Assembly (NCBI GenBank): GCA_905221605.1
Contig: CAJNDS010002125.1
Span: forward strand, 267,809-327,808
From: Symbiodinium natans
Taxonomy: Eukaryota > Sar > Dinophyceae > Suessiales > Symbiodiniaceae
Direction of reading: 5' to 3'
Length of the DNA stretch: 60,000 bases
A program made the position numbers and the translations under genes. Within the stretch, counting starts at the first letter, position 1. Each line of letters begins with the position of its first letter. Shown piece after piece: positions 22,323-34,004 of the stretch. Under the pieces are notes generated by a model. The model saw only the letters and a list, made by a program, of their open reading frames with translations. It did not search any database and was not told where the DNA came from.

Positions 22323-25300
22323 TTATCGCTGCGAACCAGATTTGCCAAGCTGCAAAAACGAGGCGATTATTGGGTGGGAGTTGCAAAGTGTTTCTTGCAG
22401 CTCGGCCGGGAGCACATCCAATTGTCGTCGCTGTTTGCACAACCAAAGAAACAGATCCCTCTCCCCTTGTTGCTGGCACGGCAGTCGATGATTCGTTTTC
22501 ACAAAGTCAAGAAGTCTGAGAACATATCGCTTCCACGGCCGCTTCTTGGTGCTGGACGCCCGTGCTTGCCTTGACCTCACCCACTTTGCCACAATGGGGT
22601 CGAGCTTTTCCAGAAACTGGAGCCGCCTTGTTCTAGTGCTCGTCTTCAGCCCAGGCCTAACTAAATCCGCCAGGCTTTTGGCCAGCTTGCTCTCGCCAAC
22701 AGGACTCGTTGCAACGCATTGGGGCATGCGGTCATGTTCCCGGACAAAACGCTGCAACTCCTCCACTCGAAGCGAAAAGATTGTAGAAGGATCCAGCCAC
22801 CGTTTGGCACGGGCCCTTATAAAGCTTTGCGATGAGTTCAAGAGTTTCTGCATTCTGGCGGCTGACAGCCTGTGCCTCTTCTGCATGTGGCAGATGCTTT
22901 GCAGCCATATTCCCAACCCACTCTCTCCGAGGACAGGGCCTCTGTATTGCGGAAGCCTTCCGTGGGCCTGAACAAACCGTTCCAACTCCTCCAATCGCTT
23001 CTCAAAAGATGCACGGGCAGTTGAAGGATCCAGCCATTGCAAAGCACGGGCCCTCATGATGCTACACGGTGAGGAGACGAGTTTCTGCACTCTGGTGGCT
23101 GAGAGCCTCTCCCTCCGCAGCAAATAGCCTTGGTTGCCTAGCCACCTTCCCAGAAATCGCTCTTGAGGCATGCTGCACCTTTGGCTCGGGAGCCTGTTAT
23201 GCTGTTGGGCAAACTGCTCGACTGCTTGCAAATGCGAATCCCATGGATCTCGGTTCTGCAGGATCAATGCCAGCTGATTCTGCGCACTGCAAACTAATGG
23301 GTGCAACGAGAGGTTCTTGTTCAAGCTGCAGTCCGTCACCCAGAGTCGAGACTGCAAATACACTGCATCCATCTGAGCATACCGGCTGTCAGTTCTAGCT
23401 ATCACCCCAAGGAACCGACCCAGCTGCTGCGCATAGCGGCTCCCAAAAAACTTGGCATCACCAGAGACGCTGTCTCTAAATCTGGACTTGGGGGGAGGTT
23501 TGGGTGTTCCGATGTTGCTTCCAATTCTGTGGTTCCGTGTATCACTCCATGGAATCATCTGGCTCTCTCTGGACTGGCTCACGTCCTTGATCGGAAGCCC
23601 CGCGTCGCGAAGCGATAGTTTCTGCAACGTCCCCGCGGTTTCTGCTCGGAGATTGCTGCCATCAGGCCCGGACTTGAGCACAGCCAGGCTGGCAGAGGGC
23701 CTCTCCTCCGAAGAATAAACCGCTGCCGCCTGTGCTGACACAAAGGGAGTATGAAGCCCAGGATCACCTCCAAGCCTTGCACCCGACCTACTCAGCTCCG
23801 CCTCGTTGGGTTTTCCTGCTGCCCATTCATGGGAATCAATCTCAGCCCGAAGCTGCGCAGCTGGCACAAGCAGCTGACCAGCCTGGTCCGCTCTGCTCCC
23901 CGCGAGCCTTGCGGGCTGATGCTGTTCAGTTTGCTGTCGTTCACTTTGGCCACCTGTGGCGATGCTCCATTGTCCAACATCTTTTGAAGCGCCGGCCTGG
24001 CCATCCACAGCTTTCGAGCCAGGAAAGGCCCGTGGCGAGTTGCGGCGGAGCTGCATGGCGGACACCTCCGTCATGTGAGGCTCGAGGTCGAGCTGAAGCG
24101 GGACCTCAGCGCCCACGTCCGTCTCCGAGCTTTCAAGCTTAACACTTTCAAGCATGCTTGAGGAAGTCGAGACTTTCGCGACCTCTGCGTTTGCCCTTGC
24201 TGGTGCATCTGAAGAGTGTTGGGAACCGTCACTGTTCGCAAGAGCCAGCAATGCACCAGCCTTCCTGGGAACTGCCAAAGCGGGCAGGACGACGTGGGCC
24301 AGGGGCTTGCTCAGGTGCAGCCGCAACACCCGGCCGATGGCCTGGATGATGCTCACGTAGCTGCTGCGCGGCTCCACGAACATGCAGGTGTCCGCGTTCG
24401 GGATGTTGACGCCCTCGCCAAGCACCTGAACCGTCACCAGCACATGCACGGGCCTCGTCAGCTCCCCCGAAAATTGGCGCATCACCCGCCCGCGCTCCCT
24501 GCGATTGGTCCCGCCGTTGATGTGCCACGCCGCCAACCCCACGATCTTCAGCACGCGCTGGAACCGCTTGGCCTCTGCAATGGAGTTACAGTACGCCAGC
24601 ACTCGCCGGAAGCGCCCGGCCTGCGTCAGCAGCAGGTTCGCCAGGCAGATGTAGGGGTGGCCCGCGGTCGTTACCGGCACCGTCAGGTCGTAATCGCACA
24701 GCACACCTTGCTCGATCGCCTCGCCCAAACTGTATCGGAAATCAATTTCCTCCTTGTGCGTCGCGGAGAACTTGAAGAGGCCCTTGCAGCTCGGCATCCC
24801 CTTCGGCATAGGGTGATGCGCCTCGTCGATGAAAGCGGCCTCGAACTTCAAATTTTTCAGCAGCTGCACGGAGTCGGTCACCGCAAGGAAGCCGCGTGCC
24901 TCCATGTCGATCTGGTCGTTGTAGCCCGTGCCCACCTTGCAAAAGCCCGTCAGCTCATCGGCGAGCTGCTCTAGGAGCACGCGCGAGGGGACAGTGACCA
25001 AGACCTGCGACAAGAGCCCGCGAAATCCTCACAAGGATGCCTGTCACCTTTAGCTCATCCTAAATTCTAAAGCCAGAATACCTAGACCCATACATCTGCA
25101 CAGAAGAACTCCTGCTGAACTTTGCAAGGCGACCTTGCCAGACTGCTTCTCGGTCAGCTCTCGAATCACGCGCGTCTTCCCCGTGCCGCAGGCCATCTCG
25201 ATCACCCGGGCTCCTTTGGCGCACGCCTCCAAGCATGCTGCCTGGCACGGCCGCAGCGGCGGGTCGGACGACGGGCCGCCGTGCGCCTTGCATGCCAGCG

Positions 25301-26603
25301 CGGAAGCTGCTTCCCGGCAAGCCTGGGACAGGCAAGTCTTGGTGAGGATCTTACGATGCCCTCCATACTGACGCAGCCACTTCTCAGAACCGGTGGAGAT
25401 CTTGCAACCGCGGAGGATCCAGAGCGTGCACTGGGCATCCTGCCAGAAGCAGGAGCTGGGCCCATCATGAGCGTGCAAGACCCTAGCCCTACATAAGTTG
25501 ATCGAGCAAAGCACCTGCACCCCTGGCGCACCTTACACACGCAAGGGGCCGTTCGCAGGAACCGCTTCACATCCGAGTGGGAGGCATTCCCAGCCCGGCA
25601 GAGAATTGCCCGCCGCCCGTCCAAGCTGAAGAGGTCCACGCCTGTTTTCCATCAAGCTGAGCAAGGGGGATGGGAGAGCTGGCTGCAGCGGACTTGGGTC
25701 TCAGGATGCCGGCTACTTAGGAGGTTGACCTGTATGTTGTGATCCTGGCCTAGCTGGCGACGTGTGATGTTGCGCCGCTGGAAGAACCACGGAGGCAACT
25801 CCTGGCAGGCAACCGGGAGTTGCAAATTCAAAGGTCCACGTCTCTGAGTCACGCACGCCTGGCAGCAACAACCGACGTTGGTTCTCGCTCCTGTGTGGGC
25901 ACGGCGTCGAACTCCAGCACCGCAGCCCAGACCAGGCGCTGCTGGTCCGCGAGAAACGGCCACGCCAGCGCCTGCAGCACCGGTCCGGTCGACAAAAATC
26001 TGCTGACCTGGTCTACACACTCGTACCATTCATCCTGAGCTTGTCCAAGCCTGCAGATGTGAGAGGCAGTTAAGTTTATGCCGACCTCAATCCCTTATTC
26101 TTGGGTCCCTGCACGAGCATGGTCTGAGCTCTGTTTGGAAAGGTATTGGTAAGTTGCAATCATGCGTGAGTATCACCCCCTACCTCCCGCGCCAGGCCAC
26201 GGAGGTGCTCCATGAAGGCTTCGTCGCGACCTGCCGTCCCAAGCCAAATCGAGACTGCAAACCGCACACGAACCAGGCTAGAATTTAATTTCAGTCCGGC
26301 TGCTCTGCTCGTCGATTCCAAGCTCATCCGCGCCAAGGCTCGGAGCTCTCCCGGTGGCGGCAGCGCTCCTCGTCCTCGCAAGTGAGGACGCGAACTCAAC
26401 GTGCAGAGCAGAAGATACCTCACTCTGTTGTGTGCATGCGGAATCCTTGGTAGTTCCTGTCGCCGTGACCCAGTCGGGTGCACGAAAGGTGCCGCCGTCA
26501 CCCAAATGATCCCAAGGAGGAGTCCGCAGAGAATCAGGGTCGCAGCCTTTCTGCTGCCACTCCTTCCGAGCTTGCGCACGGTAAGAACCTGATCCTTGCG
26601 CAT
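22323..26603 (-). CDS. SF2 DEAH helicase with tandem HA repeats, copy A
   Basis: Seven-exon model: e1 from ATG 26603 (3' end unresolved), e2 26184-26230, e3 25891-26034, e4 25750-25801, e5 25532-25641, e6 25134-25439, e7 22323-25004. e1 encodes a basic start, a hydrophobic core (residues 20-36) and PFVHP. e6 carries Walker A GTGKTR (25170-25187). e7 is open for 893 codons and carries motif Ia VLVTVPSRVLLEQ, motif II FIDEAHH (DEAH at 24816-24827), SAT, motif V GEGVNIPNAD and motif VI QAIGRVLR. A Ser/Ala/Glu-rich linker follows, then four HA repeats (pattern ..LERFVQAHGRLP..WL....). An ATP-driven nucleic-acid helicase or translocase is expected from the motifs; the substrate is unknown. e3 and e2 phases agree with all downstream exons. 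In e1 a 4-nt difference from copy B leaves the region after ELPRIP ambiguous. Confidence 0.85.
25802..25890 (-). other. GA-AG intron (copy A, e3-e4)
   Basis: The donor is CAG|GAGCG and the acceptor CCAG|GAG, giving a phase-0 junction AVPTQ|ELPPWFFQ. The same donor and acceptor are present in copies B, C and D. GT or GC alternatives nearby give inconsistent phases between copies, so the GA donor is the best reading. CAGGAG occurs at both ends of the intron. Confidence 0.65.
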
Positions 26604-26770
26604 GGGTCGCAAAAGGAGCGCATCAATGTCGGAATTCCATTTGACGGACAGGCGCACCGCTTGTGAGCCCTCCAGCTGCAGCAAGACAGGAGATTAGTCG
26701 CGAAATGCACCCGAATGCAGGAGCACAACTGCAAGACCTGCAACATCCGGCTACGCATTAATAAGTAATA
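26604..26770 (-). promoter_or_regulatory. Conserved leader upstream of copy A
   Basis: The sequence immediately 5' of the proposed ATG is nearly identical to that of copy B (32,621-32,790) and partly shared with copy C. It contains a pyrimidine/AG stretch (TCTTGCTGCAG) that could be a 5'-UTR splice or trans-splice acceptor. No dinoflagellate spliced-leader sequence is encoded here. Conservation in a leader fits shared expression signals, but recent duplication alone could explain it. Confidence 0.3.
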
Positions 26771-26961
26771 TAGTGCACACCGAGCGCGCGTTGCTCTCGC
26801 ATGCGCTTTGCTTTTCGAACACGGGGCATCCGGACGATGCCGGGGGGGAATGAATGAATGTCTATCCACGTGCGAGATCGCCGGGTGGGACTGGGTGGGT
26901 CAAACAAAATGACACTGACAACGCTGCACCAACTTGAACGAACAGAGAATGAAGCAGGCGT

Positions 26962-27204
26962 TCAGCCAGATGTTGGCATCCAAAAAGAAACCATATTGTC
27001 CTCAAAACAACTGCTTGTGTTGACATCCCACATGACAAGTTTATTACAGTAAAGCCTCAGCATGATATCATCACTCCATTCCTTTGTCGGGGAGATACGT
27101 CCTGGAAATGGGGCACTGCGAAAGATGCCTGAAAATGCGCACAGACTTCGTATTTTCCACCGGCACGGCAGGGTCTCCTCTACCCTCACCTGCTGAACTT
27201 TCAA
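26962..27204 (-). CDS. Spacer-conserved ORF (CRWKIRSLCAFSG), F1 copy
   Basis: An 80-codon minus-strand frame containing CRWKIRSLCAFSGIFRSAPF, then PGRISP and EWSDDIMLRL. The 119-codon frame at 32,857-33,216 keeps the same register over about 50 residues with scattered substitutions. The DNA continues with diverged homology upstream of copy C (40,380-40,580). It could be a short coding exon or simply conserved 5' spacer. No family is recognised. Confidence 0.3.
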   Translation of the reverse strand: MKVQQVRVEETLPCRWKIRSLCAFSGIFRSAPFPGRISPTKEWSDDIMLRLYCNKLVMWDVNTSSCFEDNMVSFWMPTSG

Positions 27205-27857
27205 GGCAGGGCCTGGGCTACACTAAGGCCTGACTCGGCTCGCTCTCCACCCTAGCGATGAAAGAGCTTTGTTGGAATCATCGTTGAGACAGCAGGAAAC
27301 GTCTGTATGGATTATGTAGGGACAACGTAGGGGCGACAATCCCATCACCCCACCTCACGGACAGACGCTAGTGAGTTTCTTTGGGTCTTCTTCTTTTGGG
27401 TTTAGGGTTTATCTACGGTAAGTCACATTCTGGCGCTTGCACGGGCTCAGCGGGAGGTCTGGGTGGTATGGGTTCTATGGAGTGGGTTAGGGCCAGGGTG
27501 CAAGCATGACACTAGGGTTTCAACGATGCCCTTCTCCTGCCAAAACAATCTACAACACGATCCACAAATATCCAGCAACGTGAACTTCAGGAGGCCACAA
27601 AAGTCACCACAGCGGTTTGCTCATCTTCCCATCCAACCTTGTACGACGCGGTGCGCCTGGACGCCTACATCGTGTGCAGCGTGGTGGTCCTGAGGCAGAT
27701 TTATCCCAGGGAAGTGACTTCACGTTTGGTTCTAAAGAACAGGGCGCAATAACCCTTGAAACATGAGGGTCTTGCATAGTTCGGCGTCTGTATATATGAA
27801 TCATGGCTAAGCTTCAAAGACGCTCTGAGGGAAACCGGTCTGCTGCTGCAGACCTCA

Positions 27858-28064
27858 CTAAGCGCCGGTTTGAGATGTGTGTGGTTCAGGAATCATTGGG
27901 TCCATTTTACCTTTCGGGATATATCGGATATAGATAGAGATTGCTCTAGAAACTAGAAGCCCCCACACTGCCAATATCACCCCATACCTCTTCGGCTCGT
28001 CCTGGATTGCGGCTGCATGGATGACCAGCGCAGATATGAAAGCCAGAAGGGCGGGGTCGCGCAT
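27858..28064 (-). CDS. Spacer-conserved signal-peptide-like ORF, F1 copy
   Basis: 68-codon frame beginning MRDPALLAFISALVIHAAA, then IQDEPKRYG. The N-terminal about 28 residues are conserved in the other two spacers, and the tails differ. The hydrophobic core and small residues before IQD fit a signal peptide. A donor after the conserved part is likely, so this may be only the first exon. Confidence 0.4.
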   Translation of the reverse strand: MRDPALLAFISALVIHAAAIQDEPKRYGVILAVWGLLVSRAISIYIRYIPKGKMDPMIPEPHTSQTGA

Positions 28065-28893
28065 GTCAAGTCAAAAGCGCTACATGGATGGGCCTGCTAG
28101 TAAAGGACTTGGGGCCAAACGGCGACAGCGCATAAAGGCCTGATCTTCCGCGTGCGCTTCCTCTGGCCCGTGGATGCCCAAATCACAGGTGCACAGGCTG
28201 CATGCAAGTCGCAACGCGTGTCAGACTTCAAGCCAACGACCCTCAAGACCGCCTCAGGCTATCGTCATTCCTCAACCGTTTTGAGGTTTCGAGTGGAGTT
28301 CTCATGTGCCACTGCTGTCTTCAACGAGCATAGCTTCAGCTTGCCACTAGTGTCGGCGAACCAAATGTGATGCGAACTTTGCAGGTCACACTATCTGATG
28401 CTTCTGCTAAGTTCGCGGCATTTGGAGATGCTTGCTTCTTTATGCAAATTCGGAGCGAGCGTGGAGGCAACTTAGACTTACATAGGATGGTGTCGATCGC
28501 AGTGCGCGGTATCCTGTGAACCGGACCTGCGTAGTCACCCGGCAAGATGTTGATCCGTGAACTTCTTGCCAACCTTCAACCTCTCACGTCCCTGACCATT
28601 CAAGCTAGGAACTCCTCTCGCTTCTTCTCTTTGGCTGCCGAAAAGTTCCTCAGACTAATCGCCCTCAGCACCTCCAAGTCCGATCATGTTCAAGTATCAA
28701 CCCTCCGCTGTGCGAACTCGGCTCCGCCGACCCACATTTGAACATTGTGGCTCTGCACTCCGAGGTGGCTCTCGATACAAGGAGGCGTTCGCCAGCCGGG
28801 CCTACGTTTTATCACTTGAATAGAAGCATTTGCCTACAACAGGCTTTCAAAGAAATAAAGACAAACCAACGAGTCTTGGCTCAAGACACCCCC

Positions 28894-31800
28894 TTATCTC
28901 TGCACATTATTCCCGTCATGCCGCAAAGATGAGGCGATTATTGGATGAGAGTTGAACAGTGCTTCTCGGAGCTCGAGTGGGAGTCTGTCCAACAATCGCC
29001 GCTGCCTGGACAACCAGCGATAGTGAGCACTCTGCCCATCATGTCGCTTCAGTGGAAGTCGATGGTTCGCCGTCACAAATTCAATAACTTTGTCTAACTG
29101 TTGCTTCCAAAGTGTTTTCTGGACTCGGAGCTTGCTTGTTGGCTGTCTCTTTGCCCATTTTGCAACAACAGGGCCGAGCTCTGCTAGAAGCTGTAGCCGC
29201 CTCGTTCTGGTGCTGTCTGAAATAGAAGCCCCGACAGATGTTTGCAGGCTTCGCATCAGGGTGCGCTCGCCAGCAGGACTCGCTTTCGTGTCACGGGGCA
29301 TACGATCATTCACCTGGACAAACTGCTGCAATTCCCTCGTCGCTCGCTCGAAGGGTGTAAACGTATCCAGCCAGCGCACGGCGCGAGCCCTCAGACTGCT
29401 ACATGACGAGTTCAACAACTTTTGCATTCGGGCGGCTGGGAGCCTCAGCCTCCTCTGCGCTTGGCGGACGTTCTTCAGCCATATTCCCAACACCCGCTCC
29501 TCAAGCAAAGTGCCGAACTGGCGTGGGAGCCTGCCATGCTTCTTGGCAAACTGCTCCACTATCTTTAAACGCAAATCCCAGGGATCACGTTGTTGCAAGA
29601 TCAACCCCAGCTGATAATGCATCCTGCGAACCAGCGGATGCAGCGAGATCTCTCGGTTCAGTCTGCAGTCAGTCACCCACATGCGAGACTTCAAATACCT
29701 TGCATCCTTGTCAGCAAAACGGCTGTCAGTTGCAGCTATGGCCCCGCGCCGAAGCCTCAACACTCGATGAAACTACCTGGCTGCTCTCGTGGCTCCGGGC
29801 CTGCATCGGAGGTCGAATGTCATGTAACCACAGTTGCTGCGACTTCGCTGCGACGTCGCGCGCAGCGCCTGCTGATCTTGAATGGCCAGGTCTGCTGTCA
29901 AGCGCGCTGCTCCCCTCCAGCTCTGCAGACTGATGCTCGCTACCATCTGCTGCACTGTCAGTTTGCTTTCGTTCGCTTCGGCTTGCTGCGACTATACCAG
30001 CTATGCCCTCCGCTCCAGCATCCTTTGAAGTCCCATCCTGGTCATCGCCAGCCTTCATGCCGGGACGGGCCGGCGGCGAGTTGCGGCGACTCGGCATGCC
30101 GCACGCCTTCGTCACGTGAGACTCAAGGCCCCCAAGCAGTGCTTCTGGGACCTTGATGCCCACGTCCGTCTCGGAACCTATTTCTTGCAGGCTTGTTTTA
30201 AGCGAGACTTTCGCGATTGCATTCGGCAGTGAAGCCGAGTTTTGCGGACTGACGCTGTTCTGTGGAAACCGCTGCGAACTCGAAGCACCCGGTTTCGGGT
30301 CCTGGACTGCCAGAGCCGGCAGGACAACGTGGGCCAGGGGTTTGCTCGGGTGTGGCCGCAAAACGCGGCCGACGGCCTGAATGATGCTCACGTAGCTGCT
30401 GCGCGGCTCCACAAACATGCAGGTATCCGCATTCGGGATGTTGACGCCCTCGCCCAGCACCTGAACCGTCACCAGCACATGCACGGGCTTCTTCAACTCG
30501 CCCGTGAATATCCGCATCACCCGCTCACGTTCACGGCGGCTGGTCTCGCCGTTGATGTGCCACGCCGCCAAACCCACGGTCTCCAACACCCGCCGGAACC
30601 GCTTGGCTTCCGCGATGGAGTTGCAGTACGCCAGCACTCGACGGAAGCGCCCGGCCTGCGTCAGCAGCAAGTTCGCAAGGCAGGTGTAGGGGTGGCCCTC
30701 GGTCGTTACCGGCACCGTGAGGTCGTAATCGCACAGCACGCCCTGCTCGATCGCGTCCCCGAGACTGTACCGGAAGTCCGCCTCCTCCTTGTGTGTCGCA
30801 GAGAACTTGAAGAGGTCCTTGCAGCTCGGCATCCCTTTTGGCAGCGGGTGATGGGCTTCGTCGATGAAAGCGGCCTCGAACTTCAACTTTTTTAGAAGCT
30901 GCACGGAGTCGGTGACGGCAACGAAGCCTCGGGAGTCCATGTCGATCTTGTCGTTGTAACCCATGCCCACCTTGCAGAAGCCCGGCAGCTCTTCGGCGAA
31001 CTGCTCCAAGAGCACGCGCGAGGGGACGGTGACCAAGACCTGCGTCCAGAGTCTGCAACAATCCTCACAAGGATGCCTGTCACCTTTAGTTGGACCCATT
31101 TATCTTCACAGCCGGACCCAAAACTCTCAATAAGAACTCCTGCTGAACTCGCGACCTTGCCGGACTGCTTCTCGGCCAGCTCGCGCACAACGCGTGTCTT
31201 CCCTGTGCCGCAGGCCATCTCGATCACCCGAGCTCCTTTGGCGCACGCCTCGAAGCATGCCTGCTGGCACGGCCGCAGCGCGCCGTCGGGCGTCGGGTGG
31301 CCGTCCGCCGCGCCGGATGTGAGTGCCAGTGCGGAAGCGGCATCCTGGCAAATCTGGGACAAGCACTTCTTCGTGAGGATTTTGCTCTGCCCCCCATACT
31401 TGCGCAACCAGCTTTTTGAATCGACGGAGATCTTGCAGCCGCGGAGAGTCCAGAGAGTGCACCCAGCATCCTGTGGAATTGGAGTTGGGTCCATCATGCA
31501 AGTGAGCGTGCAGGACATGTGCAGGACCCTATAGCGTATAGGTTGATCGGGCAAAGCACCTGAACCCCTGGCGCACCTTGCACACGCACGGGGCAGATCG
31601 CAGCAAGCGCTTCACATCCGTGTGGGAGGCGTTCTCAGCCCGGCAGAGAATCGCCCGCCACCCATCCAAGCTGAAGAGGTCCGCACCTGCTTTGTCAAGC
31701 TGCAAGCGGGAGATGGCAGAGCAACATGCAGCGAACCCATGGTTTCAGAATGTCGCTTAGGAGGAGGTTGACCAGCAAGTCGATTGTGCTCCTGGCCTAG

Positions 31801-32620
31801 CGCTTGGCGGCGGGTGAAGTTGTGCCGCTGGAAGAACCACGGAGGCAACTCCTGGGACTGAGATTGGAGGTGGAGCTTCAAACGTTCACGTATCGTTCAC
31901 GCCTTCCTTGCTATAGCAACGGGCGATGATGGCTCCCGCTCCTGTGTGGGCACGGCGTCGAACTCCAGCACCGCGGCCCAGACCAGTCGCTGCTGGTCCT
32001 CGAGAAACGGCCACGCCAGCGCCTGCAGCGCCGGTCGACAAAAAGCTTGCTGACCTTGTCTACGTACCATTCGTCCTGAGCAGAGCACTCTCTTAGGTCA
32101 TATTGATATTGAAAATTCTATGGTACGGTTGAAGTCACGCATGAGTATCACAACCCATCCTTCCCACCTCCCGCGCCAGGCCGCGGAGGTGCTCCATGAA
32201 GGCCGCGTCGCGACCTGCCGCCCAAGCCAAATCGAGACTGCAAGCAACACATCCACACATCCGCAGCTACACGAGGGCTGACGAACCAGGCTAGCATTGA
32301 ATTTCAGTCAGGCTGCTCTGCTCGTCGATTCCAAGCTCCTCCACGCCAAGGCTCGGAGCTCTCCCGGCGGCGGCAGCGCTCCTCGTCCTCGCAAGTGAGG
32401 ACGCCAACTCAACGTGCAGAGCAGAAGATACATCACTCTGTTGTGTGCATGCGGGCGGAATCCTTGGTAGTTCCTGCCGTCGTGACCCAGTCGGGTGCAC
32501 GAAAGGTGGGGCCGTCACCCAAATGATCCCAAGGAGGAGTCCGCAGAGAATCAGGCTCGCAGCCTTTCTGCTGCCACTCCTTCCGAGCTTGCGCAAGGCA
32601 AGAACCTGATCCTTGGGCAT
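28894..32620 (-). pseudogene. SF2 DEAH helicase-HA, copy B (disrupted)
   Basis: Same seven-exon layout: e1 ATG 32620, e2 32168-32214, e3 31942-32075, e4 31797-31851, e5 31577-31686, e6 31156-31470, e7 28894-31039. e3 is 134 nt (not a multiple of three, against 144, 120 and 111 in A, C and D) and shifts frame after VDKVSK. Within e7, about 130 nt of linker present in copy C are missing around 29,735-29,770, so the helicase part ends in a stop (29726) and the HA part continues in another frame. One of the four HA repeats (the second) is also absent. Helicase motifs are otherwise intact: GTGKTR, IDEAHH, SAT, GEGVNIPNAD, QAVGRVLR. It is probably non-functional unless splicing bypasses the breaks. 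Confidence 0.8.
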
Positions 32621-32856
32621 GGGTTGCAAAAGGGAGCGCATCAATGTCGGAATTCCATTTGGCGGACAGGCGCACCGCTTGTGAGCCCTCCAGCTGCAGC
32701 AAGACGGGAGATTAGTCGCGAAATGCACCCGAATGCAGAAGCACAGCTGCAAGATCTGCAAAATCCGGCTACGCATTTATAATTAATAAAGCACTATACA
32801 CCGAGCGCGCTTTGCTCTCGCATGCGCTTTGTTTTTAGAACACGGGGCTGGGTGGG

Positions 32857-33216
32857 TCAAACAAAATGACACAGACAAGGCTGCATCAACTTGAGCGAAC
32901 AGAGAATGAACCAGACGTTCAGCCAGATGTTGGCATTCCACATGACAAGTTCATTACAGTCCAACCTCAGCATGATATCACCACTCCATTCCCCTGTCGG
33001 GAAGATACGTCTTGGAAATGGTGCAATGCGAAAGACGCCAGAAAATGCGCACAGACTTCGTATTTTCCACCGGCACTCAAGGCCTGCACTATAAGGCCTG
33101 GCTCGGATCGCTCTCCACCCTAGGGACAAAAGAGCTTTGTTGGAATCATTTTTGAGACAGCAGGAAACGCCTGTATGGATTATGTAGGGACAACGTAGGG
33201 GCGACAATCCCATCAA
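32857..33216 (-). CDS. Spacer-conserved ORF (CRWKIRSLCAFSG), F2 copy
   Basis: A 119-codon minus-strand frame. It contains CRWKIRSLCAFSGVFRIAPF and EWSGDIMLRLDCNELVMW, and a hydrophobic stretch ANIWLNVWFILCSLKL near its C-terminus. It matches 26,962-27,204 in register. Coding status is uncertain. Confidence 0.3.
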   Translation of the reverse strand: MMGLSPLRCPYIIHTGVSCCLKNDSNKALLSLGWRAIRARPYSAGLECRWKIRSLCAFSGVFRIAPFPRRIFPTGEWSGDIMLRLDCNELVMWNANIWLNVWFILCSLKLMQPCLCHFV

Positions 33217-33879
33217 CCCACCTCACGGACAGACGTTTGTGAGCTTGTTTGGGTCTTCTTCTTTTCGGGCTTATCTACGGTAAGCCAGGACTCTCTCGGC
33301 AGTGGTCGTCGGCCAAGACGGCGATGCCAGCATGCCCGTTTCGGGCTTTGACTCACATTCTGGCGATGGTGTTTGCGCGGGCTCAGAGGGAGGTCTGGTG
33401 GTATGGATTCTATGGGGTGGGCTAGGCCAGGGTACAAGCATGATACTAGGGTTGCAACGATGCCCTTCTCCTGCCAAAACAATCTACAACATGATCCACA
33501 ATTATCCAGCAATGTGAACTTCGAGCGGCCAAAACACACCACAGCGATTTGCTCATCTTCATTCATCTTCCCATCCAACCTTGTACGACGCGGTGCGCCT
33601 GGACGCCTACATTGTGTGCAGCATGGTGGTCCTGAGGCGGATCTCAGGGAAGTGACTTCACGCTTGATTCTAAAGAACAGGACGCAATAAACCCAGGAAA
33701 AGTGAGGGTCTCACACAGTTCGGATTCTGTATATGAACCATGGCAAAGCTTTCAAAAGACGCTCTGGGGGAACCGTCTGCTGCTGCAGCCCTCACTAAGG
33801 GTCGGTTTGAGATGTGTGGGGTTTAGGAATCAAAGACAGGAAAATTTCCTGTATCATGGGGTAGATTTTTGGGAGATCT

Positions 33880-34004
33880 CGGATATAGGTTGCTCTGGCC
33901 CCACACTGCCACTACCACCCCAAACTGCTGCAGCCCGTCCTGGATTGCGGCGGCATGGATGACCAGCGCAGATATCAAAGCCAGAAGGGGGGGGTTGCGC
34001 ATGT
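33880..34004 (-). CDS. Spacer-conserved signal-peptide-like ORF, F2 copy
   Basis: Starts at about 34,004 with MRNPPLLALISALVIHAAAI followed by QDGLQQFG. Third copy of the frame seen at 28,064 and 21,724. Substitutions among the copies keep the hydrophobic core. Confidence 0.35.

Larger units (their letters stand above)
26870..28460. repeat. Helicase-array spacer repeat, copy F1
   Basis: Intergenic unit between copies A and B, homologous to 20,925-22,060 and 32,850-34,430 over most of its length. Landmarks: TGTATGGATTATGTAGGGAC (about 27,303), CTTGTACGACGCGGTGCGCC (about 27,638), GATGACCAGCGCAGATATGA (about 28,020). It holds two conserved minus-strand open frames, described separately. Confidence 0.75.

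Noticed and set aside
24216-24974. 252-codon plus-strand open frame, with counterparts at 30,242-30,895, 37,629-38,399 and 47,993-48,655
   Set aside because: These run antisense to the most conserved helicase part of exon 7 in each copy. Their conservation is explained by the coding constraint and codon bias of the helicase on the minus strand.
28873-28887. TCTTGGCTCAAG, similar to the end of the dinoflagellate spliced leader
   Set aside because: Only about 11 of 12 bases match, on the opposite strand to the nearby gene and at its 3' end. Such a match is expected by chance in 60 kb.
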